A stretch of DNA of 64,000 nucleotides from Streptomyces sp. cg36 (GTDB lineage Bacteria > Actinomycetota > Actinomycetes > Streptomycetales > Streptomycetaceae), in contig NZ_CP163520.1 of the NCBI RefSeq assembly GCF_041080675.1, positions 6,539,501-6,603,500 on the forward strand, read 5' to 3'. Below the pieces are notes generated by a model. It searched no databases. It was not told the origin of the DNA and was given only the letters and a program-made list of their open reading frames with translations. Shown here one piece after another: positions 57,027 to 64,000 of this stretch. The translations under genes and the position numbers were made by a program. Each line of letters begins with the position of its first letter. Position 1 is the stretch's first letter.

Positions 57027-57112
57027 GCCCGTACGCGCGGAGGGCTGCGCCGTGCGGCGCACTTGTCCGCCCCCGGCAGCCCCTGCGCCCGTACGCGCGG
57101 AGGGCTGCGCCG
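57027..57112. repeat. 26-bp direct repeat, two copies 60 bp apart
   Basis: An identical 26-bp segment containing GTACGCGCGGAGGGCTGCGC occurs at 57027-57052 and 57087-57112, in the 288-bp gap between priA and the convergent HTH gene. A shorter related GGCCCGTACGG lies at 57001. The rest of the gap is GC-rich and shows no gene. Confidence 0.85.
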
Positions 57113-57256
57113 CCCCCCCAGCCCACCCCGTGCCGCCCGCCCCGCCCGGAGGGCCGCCCCGCAGACGGGTGCCCCCGGCGCGCACGAGGGCGTCGAGGGC
57201 ACGGAAGGGCGGGCGGGGCCGGGGTGTGCGGGGCGGCCCGGCGGGCGGGCGTGGGG

Positions 57257-57844
<588 letters not shown>

Positions 57845-57848
57845 CTAC

Positions 57849-57866
57849 GGTCAATCTCTCTTGACC
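57849..57866 (-). promoter_or_regulatory. Candidate operator palindrome upstream of the HTH gene
   Basis: GGTCAATCTCTCTTGACC: 6-bp arms, 6-bp spacer, perfect symmetry. It sits in the 353-bp gene-free stretch 57788-58140 between divergent genes; this stretch also holds the 13-bp tandem repeat at 57981-58032. Confidence 0.45.
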
Positions 57867-57980
57867 AACGCGCTACCTGCTCTTGTGGTCACGCTGCGGG
57901 GGCGTATGGGCATATGCACAGGGCGCGCGGGGCCGCGTACGCCCCTGCCCCCGCCGTGCCAGGCCAACCACGCGGACGGC

Positions 57981-58032
57981 ACACCCGGACCGCACACCCG
58001 GACCGCACACCCGGACCGCACACCCGGACCGC
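57981..58032. repeat. 13-bp tandem repeat, four perfect copies
   Basis: ACACCCGGACCGC is repeated at 57981, 57994, 58007 and 58020 with degenerate flanks on both sides. It lies about 110 bp upstream of fmt. Confidence 0.9.
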
Positions 58033-58140
58033 GGGGCGCACCCGGGCGGCACGGCCCGGCGTACGGCCGGGACGCCCAACCGACGGGCCGGGGCACCGAA
58101 TAGACTGGGCGTCGCTCTCTACAAAGCGAGGTATCCCCCA

Positions 58141-59070
58141 GTGAAGCTCGTCTTCGCAGGCACCCCCGAGGTCGCCGTTCCCGCCCTGGACGCCCTGATC
58201 GCCTCCGGCCGGCACGAGGTCGCCGCCGTGGTGACCCGGCCCGACGCGCCCGCCGGGCGCGGCCGTCGGCTGGTGGCCAGCCCCGTCGCCCAGCGCGCCG
58301 AGGAGGCCGGCATCGAGGTGCTGAAGCCGGTGAAGCCGCGCGACGAGGACTTCCTGGCCCGGCTGCGCGAGATCGCCCCCGACTGCTGCCCGGTCGTCGC
58401 CTACGGGGCGCTGCTGCCGCAGGTGGCACTCGACATCCCGACGCACGGCTGGGTCAATCTGCACTTCTCGCTGCTCCCCGCCTGGCGCGGCGCGGCCCCC
58501 GTCCAGCACGCGCTGATGGCGGGCGACGAGATCACCGGCGCCTCGACCTTCCAGATCGAGCGGGGCCTGGACTCCGGTCCGCTGTACGGGACGGTGACCG
58601 AGGTCGTCCGCTCCACCGACACCAGCGGCGACCTGCTGACCCGGCTCGCCTTCGCCGGTTCCGGTCTGCTCGCGGCGACCATGGACGGGATCGAGGACGG
58701 CACCCTCAAGGCCGTGCCGCAGCCCGCCGACGGGATCACCCTCGCCCCGAAGATCACCGTCGAGGACGCGCAGATCGACTGGTCCGCCCCGGCGCTGCGG
58801 GTCGACCGCGTGGTGCGCGGCTGCACCCCGGCGCCCGGCGCCTGGACGGTCTTCCGCGGCGAGCGGCTCAAGCTCGTCCAGGCGGCGCCGGTCCCGGACC
58901 GCACCGACCTGGCGCCGGGCGAGCTGTCGGCGGGCAAGAACAACGTGTACGTGGGCACCGGCTCGCACGCCGTGGAGCTGCTCTGGGTGCAGCCGCAGGG
59001 CAAGAAGCCGATGAAGGGCGCCGACTGGGCGCGCGGGGTGCGCATCGCCCCGGGTGAACACGTGGCCTGA
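58141..59070 (+). CDS. fmt: Methionyl-tRNA formyltransferase
   Basis: Formylates initiator Met-tRNA. The 309-residue product begins [20 protein letters not shown] and carries the 10-formyl-THF site [20 protein letters not shown] with the catalytic Asn/His, [10 protein letters not shown] with the active Asp, and the C-terminal tRNA-binding domain ([20 protein letters not shown]). GTG at 58141 follows GCGAGGTATCCCCCA. rsmB follows after 53 nt, the common fmt-rsmB order. Confidence 0.97.
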   Translation: MKLVFAGTPEVAVPALDALIASGRHEVAAVVTRPDAPAGRGRRLVASPVAQRAEEAGIEVLKPVKPRDEDFLARLREIAPDCCPVVAYGALLPQVALDIPTHGWVNLHFSLLPAWRGAAPVQHALMAGDEITGASTFQIERGLDSGPLYGTVTEVVRSTDTSGDLLTRLAFAGSGLLAATMDGIEDGTLKAVPQPADGITLAPKITVEDAQIDWSAPALRVDRVVRGCTPAPGAWTVFRGERLKLVQAAPVPDRTDLAPGELSAGKNNVYVGTGSHAVELLWVQPQGKKPMKGADWARGVRIAPGEHVA

Positions 59071-59123
59071 ACGGTCGTAGGCTGGTCGGGTTCGCACCAT
59101 CTGACCAGCGGAGCACCTTCCAC

Positions 59124-60599
59124 GTGAACGACCAGCCACGTACCCGTCCCCAGAACGGCGGCCGTCCCCAGGGCGGCGCGGGCAAGGGCGGCGGCAAGCC
59201 CTACCGCCGCCCCAAGAAGGACCCGGTCCGCATCCTGGCCTTCGAGGCGCTGCGCGCCGTCGACGACCGGGACGCGTACGCCAACCTCGTCCTGCCCCCG
59301 CTGCTGCGCAAGGCCCGCGAGGGCGGCGGCTTCGACGCGCGCGACGCGGCGCTCGCCACCGAGCTCGTCTACGGCACGCTGCGCCGCCAGGGCACCTACG
59401 ACGCGGTCATCGCGGCGTGCATCGACCGCCCGCTGCGCGAGGTGGACCCGCCGGTGCTCGACGTGCTGTCGCTCGGCGCCCACCAACTGCTCGGCACCCG
59501 CATCCCCAGCCACGCGGCGGTCTCCGCCAGCGTGGAGCTGGCCCGGGTGGTGCTCGGCGACGGGCGGGCCAAGTTCGTCAACGCCGTGCTGCGCAAGATC
59601 GCGGCGGACGACCTGGACGGCTGGCTGGAGAAGGTCGCGCCCTCGTACGAGGAGGACGCCGAGGAGCATCTCGCCGTGGTGCATTCGCATCCGCGATGGG
59701 TCATCTCGGCGCTCTGGGACGCGCTGGGCGGGGGCCGCGCCGGTATCGAGGACCTGCTGGAGGCCGACAACGAGCGGCCCGAGGTGACCCTGGTGGCCCG
59801 CCCCGGACGGTCCACCACCGATGAGCTGATGGCCGCGCTCGGCGAGGACGGCGGGCTGCCCGGCCGCTGGTCGCCGTACGCGGTGCGGATGGCCGAGGGC
59901 GGCGAGCCGGGCGCGCTGGAGGCCGTCCAGGACGGCCGGGCCGGAGTCCAGGACGAGGGCAGCCAGCTGGTCGCCGTCGCACTCGCGAACGCCCCGATCG
60001 AGGGCCGGGACGAGCGCTGGCTGGACGGCTGCGCCGGTCCCGGCGGCAAGGCGGCGCTGCTCGCCGCGCTGGCCGCCGGGCGCGGGGCGGCGCTGCTCGC
60101 CTCCGAGAAGCAGCCCCACCGCGCCCGCCTGGTCGAACGCGCCCTCGCCGGCAACCCCGGCCCGTACCAGGTGATCGCCGCCGACGGCACCCGGCCGCCG
60201 TGGGGGCCCGGCTCCTTCGACCGGGTCCTGATGGACGTGCCGTGCTCGGGCCTCGGCGCGCTGCGCCGCCGCCCCGAGGCCCGCTGGCGCCGCCGCCCCG
60301 AGGACCTGGAGGGCTTCGCGCCGCTCCAGCGGGCGCTGCTGCGCGAGGCTTTGGCGGCGGTCCGCGTGGGCGGTGTGGTGGGGTACGCGACCTGCTCGCC
60401 GCACCTCGCCGAGACCCGGATCGTGGTGGACGACGTGCTCAAGGGCCGCGGCGGCGCCCCCGTCGAGGCCGAGTGGATCGACGCGCGCCCGCTGATGCCG
60501 GGCGTGGCGGGCCTGGGCGAGGGCCCCGACGTACAGCTGTGGCCGCATCTGCACGGCACGGACGCCATGTACCTGGCGCTGCTGCGGCGCACGGCCTGA
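59124..60599 (+). CDS. rsmB: 16S rRNA (cytosine-C5) methyltransferase RsmB
   Basis: Methylates C967 of 16S rRNA (E. coli numbering). The 491-residue product has a basic Gly-rich leader (residues 1-33), an N-terminal NusB-like domain (VRILAFEALRAVDDRDAYAN, LATELVYGTLRRQGTYD) and a SAM-dependent Nol1/Nop2/Fmu domain. That domain carries WLDGCAGPGGKAALLA for SAM and the two catalytic cysteines in MDVPCSGLGALRR and GYATCSPHLAET. GTG at 59124. It is transcribed with fmt and ends at a 13-bp hairpin convergent with the MMPL gene. Confidence 0.96.
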   Translation: MNDQPRTRPQNGGRPQGGAGKGGGKPYRRPKKDPVRILAFEALRAVDDRDAYANLVLPPLLRKAREGGGFDARDAALATELVYGTLRRQGTYDAVIAACIDRPLREVDPPVLDVLSLGAHQLLGTRIPSHAAVSASVELARVVLGDGRAKFVNAVLRKIAADDLDGWLEKVAPSYEEDAEEHLAVVHSHPRWVISALWDALGGGRAGIEDLLEADNERPEVTLVARPGRSTTDELMAALGEDGGLPGRWSPYAVRMAEGGEPGALEAVQDGRAGVQDEGSQLVAVALANAPIEGRDERWLDGCAGPGGKAALLAALAAGRGAALLASEKQPHRARLVERALAGNPGPYQVIAADGTRPPWGPGSFDRVLMDVPCSGLGALRRRPEARWRRRPEDLEGFAPLQRALLREALAAVRVGGVVGYATCSPHLAETRIVVDDVLKGRGGAPVEAEWIDARPLMPGVAGLGEGPDVQLWPHLHGTDAMYLALLRRTA

Positions 60600-60604
60600 G
60601 ACGG

Positions 60605-60633
60605 CGGGCCCGGGGCGCCGCGCCCCGGGCCCG
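60605..60633 (+). terminator. Bidirectional terminator between rsmB and the MMPL gene
   Basis: Perfect 13-bp stem (60605-60617 with 60621-60633) closing a 3-nt CCG loop, in a 59-nt convergent gap. Confidence 0.72.
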
Positions 60634-60658
60634 TCCGTTCACCGCGGAGCCGCCCGGT

Positions 60659-62845
60659 TCATCCGGGGGCCTCTTCGGCCGCCGGTGCCGGTTCCTCCTC
60701 CGGGCGGCGCCCCGGCCGGTGCGGCCACCACACCCGGTGGCCCACGTCCAGGAACAGGGACGTGACCAGGACCGAGCGGACCACGAAGGTGTCCAGCAGC
60801 ACGCCGAGCGCCACCGCGAAGCCGATCTCGGCGAACGCCGTCATCGGCAGGGTGCCCAGGACCGCGAAGGTGCCCGCGAGCACCAGGCCCGCCGAGGTGA
60901 TCACGGCGCCGGTGGCGGCCAGAGCGGTGACCACACCGCGCCGGGTGCCCCGCCGGGCGGCCTCCTCGCGGATGCGGGTGGACAGGAAGATGTTGTAGTC
61001 GATGCCCAGCGCGACCAGGAAGACGAAGACGAACAGCGGGAAGTCGGTGGACTCGCCCGCGTAGTCGAAGAGGTGCCGGAAGGCGAGGGCGCTGATGCCG
61101 AGCGCCGCCGCGAACGACAGCACCACCGTCGCGATCAGCAGCAGCGGTGCGACCAGCGCCCGCAGCAGGATCCCGAGGACGCACAGCACCACCAGCAGGA
61201 CGAGCGGGATGACCAGCTTGTTGTCGTGCGTGGTGGCGCGCTCCATGTCGAGGACCGCCGCCGTGCCGCCGCCCACCTTGGCGTCCGCGTCCGGCACCGC
61301 GTGGACCGCCTCCCGTACCCGCTCGACGGTCCGGTGCGCGGCGGCGCTGTCCGGCCGGGCCGTCATGGTGGCTTCCAGGAGCACCTTGCCGTCGTGCTCG
61401 GCGGCGGTGCCCGGCGGTACGCCGACGGAAGCGGGCACGACGCCGGGGGTGCCCGCGACGGCCCGGCCCACCTCGGCGGCCCGGCCCGCCGAGGCCACCA
61501 CGACCAGCGGATCGCCGGTGCCCGCCGGGAAGTACCGGGCCTGCACCTCCTGGCCCACGATCGAGTCCGGGCGCCCGGTGAAGGAGTCCGCGTTGCTCAG
61601 CCCGTCCGCCTTGAGTTGGAGCAGGCCGAGCGAGCAGGCGGCGAGCACCACGGCCGTCGTCACCCAGACCGTACGGGGCCGGGCCGCGATCCTGGCGCCC
61701 ACCCGCGCCCACACCCCGTGCGCCGTCGGGTCGGGGGAGCCGTACACGGGCCTGGCGGGCCAGAAGATCCAGCGGCCGAAGACCACCAGCAGGGCCGGGA
61801 AGAGCGTGAGCATGGCGAGCAGCGCCACCCCCACCCCGATCGCGGCGACCGGGCCCAGGCCCTTGGTGGAGTTCATCTCGGCCACCAGCAGCACCAGCAT
61901 GCCGAGGATCACGGTGGCGCCGCTGGCGAGCACGGCGGGTCCGGCCCGGTGCAGGGCGCGGGCCATCGCCTCGTGCCGGTCCTCATGGCGGCGCAGCTCC
62001 TCGCGGTAGCGCGAGACCAGCAGGAGCGCGTAGTCGGTGCCCGCGCCGAAGACCAGGACGGTGAGGATGCCCGCGCTCTGGCCGTTGACGGTCAGGCCCG
62101 CGTGCCGGGCCAGCAGATAGATCACCGCCTGCGCGGCGGAGAGCGCCCACACCACGGAGACCACCGGCACCAGCAGCAGCGTCGGACTGCGATAGGTGAT
62201 CAGCAGCATCACGACCACCACGGCCAGGGCCGACAGGAGCAGGGTGGAGTCGATGCCGGAGAACGCCTTGGCGAAGTCCGCCGAGGTGCCGCCGGGCCCG
62301 GTGATGTGCACCTGGAGGCCGTCGGCGCCGGTGCCGGACCGGTCGCGGAGCCGGTCGACGGCGTCGGCGATGTGGTTCCAGCCGTTCTTGTCCATCTTGA
62401 CCGGTACGAGGATCTGCGCGGCCGAGGCGCCGGGGTCGAACCGCGGGCCCTGGACGCGGGCGCCCTGGATGCCGTCCGCGGTCAGCGCCCGCATCGCCGC
62501 CGCGTCCGCGCCGATCTTCTGCCGGTCGGCCGCGGTGAGGCCGCCCTCGCGCGCGTAGACGACGATCGCGGGGACCTCCTCGGGTCTGAACGCCTTGGCC
62601 GATTCGACGACTTGGGTGGACTCGGCGCTGCCGGGCAGCCAGGAGCTCGCGTCGTTGTCCTGGGCGTCGGTGAGCTTCTGGGCGAGCGGGAAGGCGACCA
62701 CCACGACGATCAGCCAGAGCGCCAGGACGACCCATTTGGTGCGGCGACCGCAGACCAGCCAAGCCGCCCCGCGCCGGCCCGGAACCGGCGCGGGGCCGCC
62801 CGGGTGCCCCGCGGTGCCGGGCTGGCGCGTGCGTGCGTCGGACAT
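60659..62845 (-). CDS. MMPL-family RND transporter
   Basis: The 728-residue protein has two homologous halves, each with a large external loop and about six membrane helices: the first helix at about residues 37-55, then clusters near 205-380 and 545-700. Family motifs [16 protein letters not shown] and [16 protein letters not shown] carry the Asp/Tyr residues used for proton coupling. MMPL proteins export lipids, siderophores or antibiotics in actinobacteria; the substrate here cannot be told. The start ATG at 62845 follows GGGGGACGTC. There is no adjacent biosynthetic gene or TetR-type regulator. Confidence 0.94.
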   Translation of the reverse strand: MSDARTRQPGTAGHPGGPAPVPGRRGAAWLVCGRRTKWVVLALWLIVVVVAFPLAQKLTDAQDNDASSWLPGSAESTQVVESAKAFRPEEVPAIVVYAREGGLTAADRQKIGADAAAMRALTADGIQGARVQGPRFDPGASAAQILVPVKMDKNGWNHIADAVDRLRDRSGTGADGLQVHITGPGGTSADFAKAFSGIDSTLLLSALAVVVVMLLITYRSPTLLLVPVVSVVWALSAAQAVIYLLARHAGLTVNGQSAGILTVLVFGAGTDYALLLVSRYREELRRHEDRHEAMARALHRAGPAVLASGATVILGMLVLLVAEMNSTKGLGPVAAIGVGVALLAMLTLFPALLVVFGRWIFWPARPVYGSPDPTAHGVWARVGARIAARPRTVWVTTAVVLAACSLGLLQLKADGLSNADSFTGRPDSIVGQEVQARYFPAGTGDPLVVVASAGRAAEVGRAVAGTPGVVPASVGVPPGTAAEHDGKVLLEATMTARPDSAAAHRTVERVREAVHAVPDADAKVGGGTAAVLDMERATTHDNKLVIPLVLLVVLCVLGILLRALVAPLLLIATVVLSFAAALGISALAFRHLFDYAGESTDFPLFVFVFLVALGIDYNIFLSTRIREEAARRGTRRGVVTALAATGAVITSAGLVLAGTFAVLGTLPMTAFAEIGFAVALGVLLDTFVVRSVLVTSLFLDVGHRVWWPHRPGRRPEEEPAPAAEEAPG

Positions 62846-63023
62846 GACGTCCCCCAGGGCCCCGCCGGTGCGGGGTGCCGCTCCCGAAAATGGCCTGAAA
62901 CATCAGGATTGCACGGAGCGTCCCGGTCCGGCGAGCCGTAGGAGAGACGTAGGTCTCGCCTCCCGGGGGCTTCGAGTCCGTACCGTGGCAGGCAAGTGGT
63001 GCGAGGCATGGCAGGCTTGGGGC

Positions 63024-63707
63024 ATGGCTCAGATCAACCCCAGCATCCTCTCCGCCGACTTCGCGCGGCTCGCCGACGAGGCCAAGGCCGTCGAGGGCGC
63101 CGACTGGCTGCACGTGGACGTCATGGACAACCACTTCGTGCCCAATCTGACGCTCGGCGTGCCGATCGTGGAGTCCCTGCGCCGGGCGACCGGGACGCCG
63201 CTGGACTGCCATCTCATGATCGAGGACCCGGACCGCTGGGCCCCGCAGTACGTCGAGGCGGGCGCGGGATCGGTCACCTTCCACGCGGAGGCCGCCGCCG
63301 CGCCCGTGCGGCTCGCGCGGGAGATCCGGGCCAAGGGGGCGCGGGCGTCGATGGCGCTGAAGCCCGCCACCCCGATCGAGCCCTTCGAGGACCTGCTGCC
63401 CGAGCTGGACATGCTGCTGATCATGACGGTGGAGCCCGGATTCGGCGGCCAGGCGTTCCTGGACGTGATGCTCCCCAAGATCCGCCGCACCCGGGAGCTG
63501 ATCTCCAAGCACGGCCTCGAACTGTGGCTCCAGGTCGACGGCGGAGTCTCGGCGACGACCATCGAGCGCTGCGCGGAGGCGGGCGCGGACGTGTTCGTGG
63601 CCGGTTCCGCCGTGTACGGGGCGAACGACCCGGCCGACGCGGTGCGTACCCTGCGCTCCATGGCGGAACGGACGACGGCCACCGCCCCATGGGCATGCGG
63701 CCACTGA
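63024..63707 (+). CDS. rpe: Ribulose-phosphate 3-epimerase
   Basis: Interconverts ribulose 5-phosphate and xylulose 5-phosphate. The 227-residue TIM barrel shows [20 protein letters not shown], the metal ligands in [44 protein letters not shown] and the phosphate-binding [13 protein letters not shown] ... [11 protein letters not shown] at 63024 has only GGCTTGGGGC upstream. The last residues (ATAPWACGH) extend slightly beyond the usual end. It is likely monocistronic. Confidence 0.96.
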   Translation: MAQINPSILSADFARLADEAKAVEGADWLHVDVMDNHFVPNLTLGVPIVESLRRATGTPLDCHLMIEDPDRWAPQYVEAGAGSVTFHAEAAAAPVRLAREIRAKGARASMALKPATPIEPFEDLLPELDMLLIMTVEPGFGGQAFLDVMLPKIRRTRELISKHGLELWLQVDGGVSATTIERCAEAGADVFVAGSAVYGANDPADAVRTLRSMAERTTATAPWACGH

Positions 63708-63810
63708 GCCACGGCTCGGTGAACGCGGCCCTCCGGGGCTGATCAAGGACCGCTGGATCTGACAGGATGAACAGCGAGTCCAGAGTGTGAACAGCAGTGA
63801 GGAGATCGCG

Positions 63811-64000
63811 GTGTCTGCAATGTCGGCGGGTCGGTCAGCCCTGCGGATGGGACCCGCGGAGCTGGTGCAGGCGGCGGCGATGGCCCGCCGCTTCTATCTG
63901 GAGGGCAAGTCCAAGATCCAGATCGCCGAGGAGTTCGGCGTGAGCCGCTTCAAGGTGGCCCGGGTCCTGGAGACCGCCCTGGAGCGCGACCTGGTGCGGA
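63811..64000 (+). CDS. SorC/DeoR-type sugar-binding transcriptional regulator, truncated at the window end
   Basis: Sixty-three residues are visible: MSAMSAGRSALRMGPAELVQ, then AAAMARRFYLEGKSKIQIAE and EFGVSRFKVARVLETALERD. This is the N-terminal HTH typical of SorC-family regulators (helix-turn-helix with IQIAEEFGVSRFKVARVL). The sugar-binding domain lies beyond 64000. GTG at 63811 after GTGAGGAGATCGCG; a later ATG at 63820 is possible. Its position after rpe suggests pentose-phosphate or sugar control (inference). Confidence 0.82.
   Translation, partial: MSAMSAGRSALRMGPAELVQAAAMARRFYLEGKSKIQIAEEFGVSRFKVARVLETALERDLVR

Noticed and set aside
60200..62941. 913-codon plus-strand frame across the MMPL gene and rsmB end
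   Set aside because: The composition is repetitive His/Arg/Asp/Gly typical of antisense to membrane proteins; the MMPL motifs on the minus strand are decisive.
62942..62960. GAGAC-GTAG-GTCTC palindrome upstream of the MMPL gene as an operator
   Set aside because: Arms are only 5 bp and no adjacent regulator exists; likely by chance in GC-rich DNA.

Overview
The window is a high-GC actinobacterial chromosome segment, almost certainly from Streptomyces. It has very strong G/C bias at third codon positions, many GTG and a few TTG starts, and widespread 1-8 nt start/stop overlaps. It carries bldD (with an intact c-di-GMP signature), the actinobacterial integration host factor sIHF, a cysteine-free S4 and a helicase-dead PriA. 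The gene order (yebC-ruvCAB-yajC-secDF-apt-relA ... bldD-pyr operon-sIHF-gmk-rpoZ-coaBC-metK-priA-fmt-rsmB-rpe) is the conserved core order I remember from S. coelicolor.

Layout. 1-7 kb: tail of yebC, ruvCAB, yajC, secDF-apt. 7-17 kb: relA, a convergent DUF349 gene, a membrane-anchored cyclophilin, an MBL hydrolase, hisS, a VKOR-family protein and rarA. 16.5-18 kb: a DUF2470 gene divergent from rpsD, with a near-perfect iron box between them. 18-20 kb: a large NB-ARC/TPR protein without a DNA-binding domain. 20.4-30.4 kb: two small envelope-type genes, alaS-ruvX-mltG-aroE and aroC-aroK-aroB-aroQ. 30.5-34.2 kb: an orphan P-loop kinase, a 0.5 kb non-coding array of a degenerate ~38 bp element, an aminopeptidase P-like protein with altered metal ligands, efp and nusB. 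34.4-45.1 kb: bldD with its own BldD boxes, then the pyrR-pyrB-pyrC-(PH-like)-carA-carB-pyrD-pyrF operon with a PyrR-binding loop next to the pyrR Shine-Dalgarno. 45.4-49.4 kb: sIHF, gmk, rpoZ, coaBC, metK. 49.5-54.6 kb: a four-gene minus-strand accessory block between metK and priA. 54.8-64 kb: priA, a small HTH gene, fmt, rsmB, an MMPL transporter, rpe and the start of a SorC/DeoR-type regulator.

The least expected locus is the metK-priA block. It encodes an XRE/TPR regulator, a TIR-domain protein, a P-loop-like 648-residue protein and a two-helix membrane protein. The TIR protein ends, and the next protein begins, with versions of the same 18-residue motif (FVNESHGPMHTGSGDQIN and YINEASGGVHTGEGAQLN). 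This arrangement recalls bacterial amyloid-type (RHIM-like) signalling motifs that pair an effector with a STAND/NLR-like sensor. I infer a candidate TIR immune or cell-suicide module; the sequence alone does not prove it.

The remaining genes are housekeeping: recombination and repair, Sec export, stringent response, shikimate and pyrimidine biosynthesis, translation and one-carbon metabolism. Clear intrinsic-type hairpins separate many transcription units. I saw no tRNA, rRNA, CRISPR array, insertion sequence or prophage.
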